DNA from: Corallococcus caeni
GTDB lineage: Bacteria > Myxococcota > Myxococcia > Myxococcales > Myxococcaceae
DNA: 64,000 bases
Direction: 5' to 3'
Assembly: GCF_036245865.1 (NCBI RefSeq)
Contig: NZ_BTTW01000005.1
Location: forward strand, 1-64,000
Under the pieces are notes generated by a model, which was not told where the DNA came from, did not search any database, and worked only from the letters and a program-made list of their open reading frames with translations. Below, one piece after another: positions 7,937 to 18,002 of the stretch. Each line of letters begins with the position of its first letter. Position 1 is the first letter of the stretch. Both the position numbers and the translations under genes were made by a program.

Positions 7937-8368
7937 ATGCGCGCAGGCACCCTGGTGACCCTGGTGGTGGCGCTCGCGTCCGGCCCGGCCATGACGGCGT
8001 TGGCGCAGCAGGACGAAGCGGCGACTGCCCCGGAGGGCAATGACTCGCAGAACCTGGATGACCGGCAATCACTGACAAGCGGTTCCGGCGACAGCGCCTT
8101 CTGGGACAATTACTGGTATCAGCCGCCCGCGAACGGCGGCGGGTTCCAGCAGCCGCCCGCCGGCTCGTACCAGCTGGAGCAGCCCCTCATCGGGACGTAC
8201 CAGCTCCAGCAGCCCCTCAACGGCACGTATCAACTCCAGCAGCCGTTGAACGGGACGTACCAGCTCCAGCAGCCGCTCATCGGCACCTATCAGCTCCAGC
8301 AGCCCCTCAACGGGACGTACCAGCTCCAGCAGCCGCTCAACGGGACGCAGCAGCCGCGCCGCCGTTGA
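7937..8368 (+). CDS. Secreted decapeptide-repeat protein, unknown function
   Basis: ATG 7937 follows AGCAGGAGG with ideal spacing and opens on a Sec signal peptide with a likely cut after TALA (residue 23). The mature protein is about 120 residues. It has an acidic/polar stretch, then WDNYWYQPP, and six consecutive ten-residue units GTYQLQQPLN/I (residues 76-135), ending in a basic RRR. Unit position ten is I, N, N, I, N, N, a regular period of three. The units are Gln/Pro/Leu/Tyr-rich and uncharged, suggesting an extended or beta-stacking surface protein. I recognise no family. It is convergent with, and 16 bp from, a metallopeptidase gene. Confidence 0.8.
   Translation: MRAGTLVTLVVALASGPAMTALAQQDEAATAPEGNDSQNLDDRQSLTSGSGDSAFWDNYWYQPPANGGGFQQPPAGSYQLEQPLIGTYQLQQPLNGTYQLQQPLNGTYQLQQPLIGTYQLQQPLNGTYQLQQPLNGTQQPRRR
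8162..8341 (+). repeat. Six in-frame 30-bp tandem repeats
   Basis: Six 30-bp units encode the decapeptide G-T/S-Y-Q-L-Q/E-Q-P-L-N/I. The copies differ mostly at silent positions (for example CTC/TTG and TAC/TAT), while the peptide is nearly invariant, which suggests selection on the protein. Array length may vary between strains. Confidence 0.9.
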
Positions 8369-8384
8369 GCGGAAGCGGGCGCGC

Positions 8385-9242
8385 CTACCGCCGGGCGTTG
8401 AAGGTGTCGCACGCCTCCAGCGTCCCCTGCTCCAGGCCGCGCTTGAACCAGGTCATGCGCTGCGCGGCGGAGCCGTGGGTGAAGGACTCGGGGACGACGT
8501 AGCCCCGGGCGCGCTTCTGGAGGGTGTCGTCGCCCACGGCGCTGGCGGCGCCCAGGCCCTCCTCCACGTCCCCCTGCTCCAGGATGTTGCGGTCCTTCTG
8601 GGCGTGGTTGGCCCAGATGCCGGCGAAGCAGTCCGCCTGGAGCTCCGTCAGCACGGAGAGCTGGTTGGCCTGCTCCTCGCTCGTGCGGTTGCGCAGCGAC
8701 TGCACCTTGCGGGAGATGCCCAGCAGGTTCTGCACGTGGTGGCCCACCTCGTGCGCGATGACGTACGCGCGGCCGAAGTCACCGGGCGCCCCGAAGCGGC
8801 TCTCCAGCTCGTCGAAGAAGCTCAGGTCCAGGTACACCTTCTGGTCGCCCGGGCAGTAGAACGGCCCCACCGCGCTCTCCTGCGCGCCGCACGCGGACTG
8901 CACCGCGTCCGTGAACAGCACCAGGTGCGGCTGCACGTAGCGCACGCCCTGCGGCTCCAGCAGGCGGGGCCAGGTGTCCTCCGTGTCCGCGAGGACGACG
9001 GAGGCGAAGTCCTTCATCTTCTCCTGCTGGGGGTCCACGTTCCCGGAGCCGCCCGTGGCAGGGTCGGAATATGGAGAGTCGCGCGTGCCGATCTGCACGT
9101 CGGACGGGTCCCCGCCCAGCAGCATCACCAGCAGCGCCACCACCAGCGACGCGGCGCCACCGCCCACCGCGAGCGGGCGCCCGAAGCCACCTCCCCGCCG
9201 GTCCTCGATGTTCGAGCTGCGACGTCCGCCTTCCCACCTCAT
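8385..9242 (-). CDS. Neutral zinc metallopeptidase, YpfJ/KPN_02809 family
   Basis: ATG 9242 begins MRWEGGRRSSNIEDRRGG, the family's standard N-terminus; upstream in-frame codons add only non-conserved sequence. The 285-residue protein has one transmembrane helix (about residues 24-44, VGGGAASLVVALLVMLLGG), then a periplasmic metallopeptidase domain. HEVGHHVQ near 165 provides two zinc His and the catalytic Glu, and LTELQADCFAGIWA near 200 provides the third acidic ligand. Paired Cys (SACG..., FYCPGD) are as in relatives. Length matches the family (280-300). Members are widespread and poorly characterised; the substrate is unknown. The ceramidase-like gene lies 144 bp upstream on the same strand. 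Confidence 0.9.
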   Translation of the reverse strand: MRWEGGRRSSNIEDRRGGGFGRPLAVGGGAASLVVALLVMLLGGDPSDVQIGTRDSPYSDPATGGSGNVDPQQEKMKDFASVVLADTEDTWPRLLEPQGVRYVQPHLVLFTDAVQSACGAQESAVGPFYCPGDQKVYLDLSFFDELESRFGAPGDFGRAYVIAHEVGHHVQNLLGISRKVQSLRNRTSEEQANQLSVLTELQADCFAGIWANHAQKDRNILEQGDVEEGLGAASAVGDDTLQKRARGYVVPESFTHGSAAQRMTWFKRGLEQGTLEACDTFNARR

Positions 9243-9386
9243 CCCGTGCCCCCTGAACGCAAAGATGATCTGGGGAGCAAGGTAGGCAGCGGGCCCTCCG
9301 TCAGCGACGGTGCGGCCCACGGCGGACGGACGTCAGGAGGTCCCCAGGGCAGGCGGGCAAACGGGCCCACGGCCTGGACGCCCGGT

Positions 9387-10703
9387 CTACCTGCCGGCGG
9401 AGAAGCCCACCGCGCCGGAGGCCACGCGCGCGGCGGTGCCCAGGCGCTCCAGCAGTCCAGGGCCGAAGTACTGGCGCCGGGACTCGCCCTGCCCCGCGCG
9501 CACCTGCTCCGCCGTGTCCAGGTAGCCCACGTAGCCGTTGGCGAGCCCCAGCACGTGCGTGGCCCCGGAGAGGTCCGCCAGCGCCCGGCCCGCGCCCACG
9601 GTGGGCTCGCCCGGGATGGCCAGCAGCTCCAGCGGCCCCAGCGCCAGCGCGTCCACCTCCGCGTCGCGCGGGGAGGAGGCGCACAGGAAGTTGTCCCCCG
9701 CCGCCCGGGTGAAGGCCGGCGCCAGCCGCGACGCGTCCGGCCGGGGCAGCGCCGTGCGGACCCGCGCGAACGCCAGCCGCACCGGCCCTGGCTCGGGCAC
9801 CCCGGCCGCCGTGTCCGCCAGCGCCGACAGCTTGCGCGCGAAGCCCAGGGCGCGCTCGGGGCCCTGGCCCTCGGAGAAGGCCACGGACGCGTTGCCCGCG
9901 CTGCCCTGCACGAGCAGGGAGACGCCACCGCCCGCCTCCTCGCGCAGCGTGCTCAGCCGGCCCGGGTAGTCCGGATCCACCAGCGCCCGCTGCCGGGGAA
10001 TGAGCGCCGCGTGCGCGGCGAACACCAGCAACTCCGCCACCGGCCCCGCGGGCCCGCGAAACACCACCCGCGTGAGCTGGCCGTCCGGGGCGTCACCTCC
10101 GGAGCGGGAATAGACGAGCCCCGCGTCCGCCGCGCCGCCCACCTCCAGCCCCACGTCCGTCATCGAGGCCGCGGCCTTCTCCAGCGCCTCGCTCGCGCCG
10201 GCCACCGCCGCGTTCACGGAGGCCTCCTGGTAGCGCCCCGTCCCGGACAGCTCGGCCATCCAGCGCTCGTCGTACCCTCCAAAGGAGGAGTGCGTGTGCG
10301 TGGCCACCACCAGCACCTCCTTCACCCCCGCCTTCGCGGCGCGCTCGCGCACCCGCGCCGTGATTTCCGGGGTCACCAGGAGCAGCTCCAGCGACACCAC
10401 GGCCACGCGCGCCCCACCGGCCTCCACCACCAGGGCCCTCGCATGGAGGGGCTGCTCGGCCTGGCTCGCCTCGGGCCGGGGGGGCGGATAGCCCGCCACC
10501 ACCACCGGGAAGGGCGGGGAGAGGGCCACCTTCGCCGCGCCCGCCCGCAGGGGGCCTTCGCCACGCACCTGTGACAGCACCTCGGGCGTGCGCTCCTCCC
10601 AGCGTCCACACCAGTTCCACGAGGCGAGCGCGTAGGCGGCCCCCGCCGTTAGCAAGACGAAGGGCAGCAGGGTGCGGAAGAAGGAGCGCCGGGAGGAGGA
10701 CAT
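9387..10703 (-). CDS. Membrane-anchored neutral/alkaline ceramidase-like protein
   Basis: The 438-residue product has an N-terminal hydrophobic anchor (residues 10-28) and then a domain matching the neutral ceramidase amidohydrolase fold. GAAKVALSPPFPVVVAGY opens the domain and ATHTHSSFGGYDERWM supplies the zinc His pair. LLVFAAHAALIP, LLVQGSAGNAS and LLAIPGEPTVGAG follow in family order. Enzymes of the family hydrolyse the amide bond of ceramide, but many bacterial relatives have unknown substrates. Myxobacteria make sphingolipids, so a lipid role is plausible. The C-terminal immunoglobulin-like domain of full ceramidases (about 650-700 residues) is absent. The gene is divergent from purF. 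Confidence 0.8.
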   Translation of the reverse strand: MSSSRRSFFRTLLPFVLLTAGAAYALASWNWCGRWEERTPEVLSQVRGEGPLRAGAAKVALSPPFPVVVAGYPPPRPEASQAEQPLHARALVVEAGGARVAVVSLELLLVTPEITARVRERAAKAGVKEVLVVATHTHSSFGGYDERWMAELSGTGRYQEASVNAAVAGASEALEKAAASMTDVGLEVGGAADAGLVYSRSGGDAPDGQLTRVVFRGPAGPVAELLVFAAHAALIPRQRALVDPDYPGRLSTLREEAGGGVSLLVQGSAGNASVAFSEGQGPERALGFARKLSALADTAAGVPEPGPVRLAFARVRTALPRPDASRLAPAFTRAAGDNFLCASSPRDAEVDALALGPLELLAIPGEPTVGAGRALADLSGATHVLGLANGYVGYLDTAEQVRAGQGESRRQYFGPGLLERLGTAARVASGAVGFSAGR

Positions 10704-10869
10704 GCCGCGGGGAGCGTACCCCCTCGGCGCCTCCGGGCGGCTCCTACCTTTCGGGCAACGGCACCTTGCCTGGCCTACAAGGGCCGACGTCGTCAGCAGG
10801 TGGAATACCTGGCTTCAAGGCGTGCGTTCCTGTTCCGCTTCGCGGTCGAAAGGGGTAAGGCAGCGCACC

Positions 10870-12229
<1,360 letters not shown>

Positions 12230-12255
<26 letters not shown>

Positions 12256-13891
12256 GACGCGGGCCGCGCCCCAGGGCCGGCCCGGGCTCGCCCAGGCGGA
12301 GCGGCAGTTCGTGCGCTCCGTCGTCGCGGGCCTGGTGTTGTTGGGCGCGGTCGCCGTCGCCGGCCCGCTGCTCTCCTACCGCAGCGACGTCGCCGGGGCC
12401 CGCGCGGAGTTCCAGTCCCGCATGACGCGGGAGGCGCGCGTCTACGCGGAGGCGCTGGGCCTGCACCTGAAGCTGCTCCAGACGGAGCTCCTGCGCGTGT
12501 CCGAGGGCGTGGGCCCGGACGTGAAGCGCGAGCTGCCCACGGAGGACCTCCAGGACCTCACCACGCCCCGCGCCGGCCTCTTCCACGCGGGCGTGATGGT
12601 GCTGGACGCGCAGGGCAAGCTGCGCTGGAGCGACCCGCCGCTCGCGGAAGCCGAAGCCCCGGGCGGCTTCGCCACGCGGCCCTGGTTCCAGCAGGTGCTC
12701 GCGCGCCAGACGTCGGTGGTGGACGCCATCGCGCCGGGCGCGTCCCTCTTCGTCGTCGCGGTGCCGGTGGTGCGCGCGGGACAGACCACGGCGGTGCTCG
12801 CGGGCCTGCTGGACACGGAGATGGCGCTCCCCGGCGGGCGCCCTTTGAGCAGCGACCTGGAGCTGCTCGTCCTCAACGCCTCCGGCGACCTCTTCCTGCC
12901 GAGCGCCCCGCCCTCGTGGGCCAGCGTGTCTCGCGCGTCCGGGGAGCTGCGCGACTTCATCCGCGAGGGCGTCCGGCCCCCGTCGCTGGACGCGATGCCG
13001 GAGACCTTCCTCACCGCCACGCCCGTGCCCGGCACGGGGCTGCACCTGCTGCTCGCCGCGGACGAGACGGCGCTGCTGTCCGGCCTGCGCGACCGCTTCC
13101 TCGTGCAGCTGCTGGTGCTGGCGCTGCTCCAGGTGGGCACGCTGGTGCTCTTCACCGTGCACTGGCGCCGCGTCTACGGCCTGTTCCGCGAGGTGGAGTC
13201 GCGCTCCTCGCAGCAGGAGAAGATGGCCGCGCTGGGCAGCGCCGCCAGCCTCATCGCGCACGAGGTGAAGAACTCCCTCAACGGCCTCAAGGCCGCCACG
13301 GGCCTCGTCTCCCCGGAAGGCGAAGGCGGGCTCGTGGTGCGCACGCTGCACGGCCAGATTGACCGGCTGGCGCACCTGGCCACGTCGCTGCTCAACTTCG
13401 GCAAGCCGCCCGTCGTGCGCCGCGTGGACGTGGACCTGTCCCAGGTGGTGCGCGACGTGGTGGAGGGCCTGCGCTCGCTGCCGGAGGCGGGCGAGGTGCG
13501 CGTGGACGTGGACGTGCCCCCCGAAGGGGCGCTCCTGTCGTGCGACCCGCTGCTGCTCACCACCGCGCTGGACAACCTGGTGCGCAACGCGATGGAGGCC
13601 ACGGTGGCGGCCAAGGACCTGGGCAAGGTGGCCCAGCCCCGGGTGCGCGTGCGCGCCCGCCTGGACGGGGACGCGGCGGTGGTGTCCGTGGAGGACAACG
13701 GGGGCGGGCCGCCGCCGGACGTGGAGGAACACCTCTTCGAGCCCTTCCGCACCTCCAAGCCGAAAGGCATCGGCCTGGGGCTGGCCATGACGCGCCAGGC
13801 GCTGGAGCATCAGGGCGGACACCTCTCCTTCGAGCGGCTCCCCGACGGATGCCTCTTCCTCCTGCACCTGCCCCGAGCGCCCCGGCCATGA
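12230..13891 (+). CDS. Sensor histidine kinase, likely metal/envelope sensor for the adjacent efflux operon
   Basis: The 553-residue product (GTG 12230; a GTG at 12311 is an alternative) has a transmembrane helix near residues 27-50, a periplasmic sensor of about 240 residues resembling a double-Cache/PAS fold, and a second helix near 290-310. The cytoplasmic part carries the H-box SLIAHEVKNSLNGLK, the N-box LDNLVRNAMEA, and G-boxes VEDNGGGPP and GIGLGLAM, so all ATPase motifs are intact. It overlaps purF by 26 bp and the following regulator gene by 4 bp (ATGA), so kinase and regulator are translationally coupled. The ligand is unknown, but the partner and downstream operon suggest sensing of divalent metal in the periplasm. 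No obvious His/Cys metal cluster is visible in the sensor. Confidence 0.9.
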
Positions 13892-15255
13892 GCCTCCCCG
13901 TCCTCTTGGTGGATGACGACCGCGCCTTCTCCTCCATCGCGGCGGTGGCGCTCCAGCGCGAGGGCTTCCACCTCACGGTGGCGCACTCGCTGCACGAGGC
14001 CCGCGCGACGCTCGCGAAGGCCACGCCCGCGCTGGTGGTGCTGGACCGCCGCCTGCCGGACGGAGACGGGCTCGCGTTCCTGCCGGAGCTCAAGGCGCAC
14101 GCGCCCGGCGTGGCGGTGGTGATGGTGACGGCGCACGGGGACATCGCCAGCGCGGTGGAGGCGGTGCGCGCGGGCGCGGCGGACTACCTGGCCAAGCCCG
14201 TGGAGCTGGCGGACCTGGTGCTGCGCGCGCGCCGGGCCCTGGATGCCAGCCGCCTGCGGGACCGGCTGGAGACGGCGGAGGCGGAGCTGTCCGGCCGCCG
14301 CCGGCTGGTGCCCCCCACGTCCGCCGCCATGCAGCGGGTGTTCGCGATGCTGGAGCGCATCGCCGCGTCGCCGCGAAGCCCGGTGCTGCTGCTGGGGGAG
14401 ACGGGCGTGGGCAAGGAGCAGCTCGCCCGGCACCTGCACGCGCTCGCGTCGAAGGACGGCGGCGCGCCCTTCGTGCACATCAACTGCGCGGCGCTGCCCG
14501 AGCAGACGGTGGAGAGCGAGCTGTTCGGCCACGAGAAGGGCGCCTTCACGGACGCGCGCACCGCGAGGCGCGGGCTGGTGGAGGTGGCACACGGCGGCGT
14601 GCTCTTCCTGGATGAAGTGGGCGAACTGCCGCTGGCGCTCCAGGCGAAGCTGCTGACGTTCCTGGACTCGGGGAGGTTCCGCCGGCTGGGCGGCACCACG
14701 GAGCAGACGAGCACCGCGCGCATCGTGGCCGCCACCAACCGGGACCTGCCGAAGCAGATGTCGGGCGGCAACTTCCGCGAGGACCTCTGGTTCCGCCTGG
14801 GCGTGTTCCGCATCGACATCCCCCCGCTGCGCAAGCGGCGCGACGACATCCTCCCGCTGGCGGAAGGGATGCTCGCGGACCTGGGCCGGGAGCTGGGCCG
14901 GCGCGACATCCGCCTGGGGGCGAAGGCCCGCGCGAGGCTGGGGGCCTATGCCTTCCCGGGCAACGTGCGCGAGCTGCGCAACATCCTCGAGCGGGCGCTG
15001 GTGCTGGAGCCCGGACCGGAGCTGGAGCTGGAGGTGCTGGGCGGCACGCCCTCCGTGAGCAGCGCGGTGAAGGTGGAGGCACCGGCCGCGGTGGCGCCGG
15101 GAGCGTTCAGCGTGACGGAGCCCGTGCCCATGGAGGACCTGGAGCAGGCATACGTGCGCTGGGTGCTGGAGCGGCTGGGCGGCCGGCGCATGGAGGCGGC
15201 GAAGGCGCTCGGGTTGTCCTATCCGACCTTCCTCAAGCGCCTGGGCGACGACTGA
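13888..15255 (+). CDS. NtrC-family sigma-54 response regulator with GAFTDA loop
   Basis: The 455-residue regulator has a receiver domain (acidic DDD near residue 10, phospho-acceptor Asp in LVVLDRRLPDG, Lys in YLAKPVEL). A central AAA+ domain carries Walker A GETGVGKE and Walker B GGVLFLDEVGELPL, with an R-finger region in FREDLWFRLGVF. The C-terminal Fis-type helix-turn-helix is in MEAAKALGLSYPTFLKRLGD. The loop that contacts sigma-54 reads GAFTDA instead of GAFTGA; this variant exists in other activators, so it does not by itself exclude sigma-54 activation. ATG 13888 overlaps the kinase stop. A sigma-54 promoter and direct repeats follow within 120 bp of its end, in front of the efflux operon, which is therefore the likely target. 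Confidence 0.93.
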   Translation: MSLPVLLVDDDRAFSSIAAVALQREGFHLTVAHSLHEARATLAKATPALVVLDRRLPDGDGLAFLPELKAHAPGVAVVMVTAHGDIASAVEAVRAGAADYLAKPVELADLVLRARRALDASRLRDRLETAEAELSGRRRLVPPTSAAMQRVFAMLERIAASPRSPVLLLGETGVGKEQLARHLHALASKDGGAPFVHINCAALPEQTVESELFGHEKGAFTDARTARRGLVEVAHGGVLFLDEVGELPLALQAKLLTFLDSGRFRRLGGTTEQTSTARIVAATNRDLPKQMSGGNFREDLWFRLGVFRIDIPPLRKRRDDILPLAEGMLADLGRELGRRDIRLGAKARARLGAYAFPGNVRELRNILERALVLEPGPELELEVLGGTPSVSSAVKVEAPAAVAPGAFSVTEPVPMEDLEQAYVRWVLERLGGRRMEAAKALGLSYPTFLKRLGDD

Positions 15256-15288
15256 AGGGAATTTGCAGTGCCCGCCCCGCCAGGGCGA

Positions 15289-15335
15289 TGAAAGGATTTT
15301 GAAGTCGCGGGCACTGAAAGGATTTTGAAGTCGCG
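15289..15335 (+). repeat. Two direct repeats, candidate enhancer (UAS) sites for the NtrC-type regulator
   Basis: An identical 21-bp element starts at 15289 and at 15315, 26 bp apart; its core is GAAAGGATTTTGAAGTCGCG. A weaker, related copy beginning TGAAGGGAATTTGCAG lies at 15253, overlapping the regulator's stop codon. The repeats end about 40 bp before the -24 element of the sigma-54 promoter. Their position and pairing suit dimer binding by the preceding regulator; the 26-bp spacing is about two and a half helical turns. Binding is inferred. Confidence 0.6.
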
Positions 15336-15372
15336 CGGCGTCGCATCCGCGCGGATTTGCTGGGGCCAGGGC

Positions 15373-15389
15373 GGGCACACGGCTTGCGA
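15373..15389 (+). promoter_or_regulatory. Sigma-54 (-24/-12) promoter of the czcCBA-type operon
   Basis: GGGCACACGGCTTGCGA has the required GG (15374-15375) and GC (15386-15387) exactly ten bases apart and matches the TGGCAC-N5-TTGC consensus except for the first base. It lies 36 bp before the start codon of the first efflux gene and just downstream of the repeat pair. It is the only convincing -24/-12 site I found in the window. Confidence 0.75.
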
Positions 15390-15424
15390 TGGGCTGATTC
15401 CGGATTCTCACCGGAGCCTGCCGC

Positions 15425-16750
15425 TTGCGCCGTTTCCTCCCCGCTCTCGTCGCCCTGGGCACCCTGCTCGGCCTCACCGCCGGTGCCGAGCAGCACCCCA
15501 CCTCCTCCGCCACGCTGCTGCTCTCCACCCTCCCGGACGAGGACGGGCTGGCGGAGCTCCTCTGGGAGCGCTCCGCGGACTTCGCGGACGACCGCGCCCG
15601 CCTCGCCGCCTCGCGAGCGGATCACCAGCGCACGCACCTGCTGCCCAACCCGGAGCTGGACGTGTCGATGAACACCATCCCCATCGGGGCCACGAACCCA
15701 CCGGGCCTGCGCCGCCTGGACGACGTGCCCAACTACGTCGTGGGCCTGTCGGAGCTGGTGGAGCTGGGCAAGCGGGGCCCGCGTCAGGACGCGGCCAGGG
15801 CGGCGCTGTCCGCCACCACGCTGGACGTGCACGCGGCGCTGCGAGCCCGCACCTACGACGTGCTGGAGCGGGCAGCGGACGTGGCCACCACGGAGGTGCG
15901 CATCGCGGAGCTGACGAAGCTCACCGAGGACGCGCTGAAGCTCACGGACCTGCAACGCGCCAGGCAGCAGCACGGCGACGCGGCGGGGCTGGACGTGGAC
16001 CGCTCCACGCTGGAGGCGCAGTCGCTGGAGACGGCGCTGGGCGAGGAGCGCGCGAAGCTGGCGGATGCGCTGCTCGCGTGCGCGCAGCTCGCGGGCCTGC
16101 CGTGTGAGCCCTTCGGAAGCCACGAGCGGGCGATGTCCTTCCTCGAGTCCCGGCTCGACCGGGTGCCCGGGCCCGGCGCCATCGACGCCAGACCGGACCT
16201 GAAGGCCCTGAGCGCGCGGGAGGACGCGGCCCGGTCCTCGCTGACGCTGGCGCGGCGCCGGTGGATCCCGGATCCAACGGTGCGAGCCGGCTACACGCGG
16301 GACCAGTTCGTCATCGCCGGCAACCAGAAGAACAGCCTCTTCGTGGGCCTGTCGGTTCCGCTCCCTCTCTTCGACCACGGACAGGCGGACGCGCACGCAG
16401 CCAGCGCGAGCGCCGAGTCCGCGAGGGTCGCGCGGGAGCTGCTCACGGCCCAGGCCTCGCGGGAGACGGAGGTCCTGAACCAGCAACTGCGGGCCGTGCA
16501 GGAGCGCAGGCAGAAGCTCCACACGCGGACGCTGCCGCTGGCCGAAGGCGTGGTGCAGCGCCTGGACGCGGCTGTGAAGGCCGGAGGCGCGGCGCTGCAG
16601 GACCTGCTCCTCGCGCGCCGCACCTACGGAGAGCTGGTGCTGCACGCGGCCGACCTGGACCAGACCGCCTACCACCTCACCATCGCCATCGCCCGGGCCA
16701 GCGCCGCCGGTCCCCGCGCCCCGGACACGCTGATCAATCCCCGCTCCTGA
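15425..16750 (+). CDS. czcC: Outer-membrane efflux protein, TolC/CzcC family
   Basis: A TTG at 15425 starts a 441-residue protein with a signal peptide cut near LTAGA-E. The body shows the TolC-like repeat of long coiled-coil helices: ERSADFADDRARLAASRADH, then LLPNPELDVSMNTIP, with the second repeat LARRRWIPDPTVRAGYTRDQ. SVPLPLFDHGQA is the standard turn before the second barrel segment. It forms the outer-membrane channel of a tripartite RND pump with the next two genes. The first gene of the operon, it sits right behind a sigma-54 promoter. Length is typical of CzcC (about 420). Confidence 0.92.
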   Translation: MRRFLPALVALGTLLGLTAGAEQHPTSSATLLLSTLPDEDGLAELLWERSADFADDRARLAASRADHQRTHLLPNPELDVSMNTIPIGATNPPGLRRLDDVPNYVVGLSELVELGKRGPRQDAARAALSATTLDVHAALRARTYDVLERAADVATTEVRIAELTKLTEDALKLTDLQRARQQHGDAAGLDVDRSTLEAQSLETALGEERAKLADALLACAQLAGLPCEPFGSHERAMSFLESRLDRVPGPGAIDARPDLKALSAREDAARSSLTLARRRWIPDPTVRAGYTRDQFVIAGNQKNSLFVGLSVPLPLFDHGQADAHAASASAESARVARELLTAQASRETEVLNQQLRAVQERRQKLHTRTLPLAEGVVQRLDAAVKAGGAALQDLLLARRTYGELVLHAADLDQTAYHLTIAIARASAAGPRAPDTLINPRS

Positions 16751-16780
16751 GCTCTTCCCCTCTTCGAAAGCCCCCACGCC

Positions 16781-17974
16781 ATGAACACCCCCGACACCGC
16801 CGCCGCCCCGACGTCCAGCACCACTCCGTCCCGCCGAGCACCGGTCTGGATGGCCTTCGCCGGAGCGGGCCTCCTGGGCACCGGCGTGCTGCTCTACGTG
16901 CTGGCCCCCACCGACTCCATCGCGGAGAGCGAGACCGCCGTCTCCGGCCCTACCGTGAAGGGCGAAACGGTGCACCTGCCGGACGGCGCGCCGCAGTGGC
17001 ACTACGTGCAGCTCGCGGTGGCCACGGAGGGCAGCGCCCTCACCCCGCTCCCCTCCCCCGCGCGAGTGCAGTTCGACGAAGCGCGCACCGCGTCCGTGGG
17101 AGCCCCGCTCTCAGGCCGGGTCGAAGAGGTGCGCGTGCGCCCCGGCGACCGCGTGAAGCAGGGCGACGACCTCTTCAGCGTGCGGTCCGGAGCCTTCGCG
17201 GAGCTCCTGCGCGAACAGCGCGGCGCGGAGGCCGAGCTCGCGGAGAAGCGCCGCAACGCGGAGCGCCTCAAGGAGCTGGTGGCCCTGAGCGCCGCCCCGG
17301 AGAAGGAGCTGCTCGCCGCCCAGACGGAGCTGCGTCAGGCGGAGCTCTCGCTTGAAGCCGCGAAGGCGAAGCAGGGCAGCCTCCGGGTGTCCTCCCGAGG
17401 CGAGAACCTCTTCTGGGTGACGGCACCGCGCTCCGGCACGGTGGTGGACCTGGACCTGGTGGCCAGCCAGGAGGTGACGCCAGACCGCGACAGGCCGCTC
17501 ATCCGCCTGTCGGACCTGGATCAGGTGATGGTGGTCGCGGACCTCCAGGAAGCGGACGCGCTGGACATGTCCCCCGGCCAGGACGTCACCGTCACCACGC
17601 GTGACGGCATCACCCGCGCTGGCAAGGTGGACCGCGTCTCCGAGGTCGTGGATCCGCTGCGCCGCACGGTCGAAGTGCGGGTGCGGGTCCCCAACAACGA
17701 CCGCCGCTTCCGCCCCAACGCCTTCGTGGAGGTGACGCCCACGCCGCCCGAGGGCATCAAGCGCGTACGCGTGCCCGACAGCGCGGTGGTGACGGACGGA
17801 GCGCGCTCCGTGGTCTTCGTCGCCCGCGACGCGAACCGCCTGGAGCGCGTCGCCGTGACGCCGGGCCGCCGCCGCGACGGCGAGGTGGAGCTGCGCGGGG
17901 GCCTCGCCTCCGGAGACCGGTTCGTCGCCCGGGGCGCCCTGCTCCTGGAGAACCAGATCGAACTGGCGGACTGA
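16781..17974 (+). CDS. czcB: RND efflux periplasmic adaptor, CzcB/HlyD family
   Basis: The 397-residue protein has a cytosolic N-terminus rich in Ser/Thr/Pro and one transmembrane anchor (about residues 26-45). The lipoyl half-motif is SVGAPLSGRVEEVRVRPGDR near 108, followed by a helical hairpin (LREQRGAEAELAEKRRNAER) and the second lipoyl half at VTAPRSGTVVDLDL. The beta-barrel and membrane-proximal domains follow (VMVVADLQEADALDMSPGQD). It links the inner-membrane pump to the outer-membrane channel. It starts 30 bp after czcC and ends 28 bp before czcA, so the three form one operon. No His-rich metal-binding N-terminus of the Ralstonia CzcB type is present. Confidence 0.92.
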   Translation: MNTPDTAAAPTSSTTPSRRAPVWMAFAGAGLLGTGVLLYVLAPTDSIAESETAVSGPTVKGETVHLPDGAPQWHYVQLAVATEGSALTPLPSPARVQFDEARTASVGAPLSGRVEEVRVRPGDRVKQGDDLFSVRSGAFAELLREQRGAEAELAEKRRNAERLKELVALSAAPEKELLAAQTELRQAELSLEAAKAKQGSLRVSSRGENLFWVTAPRSGTVVDLDLVASQEVTPDRDRPLIRLSDLDQVMVVADLQEADALDMSPGQDVTVTTRDGITRAGKVDRVSEVVDPLRRTVEVRVRVPNNDRRFRPNAFVEVTPTPPEGIKRVRVPDSAVVTDGARSVVFVARDANRLERVAVTPGRRRDGEVELRGGLASGDRFVARGALLLENQIELAD

Positions 17975-18002
17975 AGCCCCCACGGCGAACCGAAAGACAC
18001 CC

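Noticed and set aside
8162-8341. Regular 30-bp repeats that could be mistaken for a CRISPR array
   Set aside because: The units are contiguous, in frame, without spacers, and encode a conserved peptide in a secreted protein.
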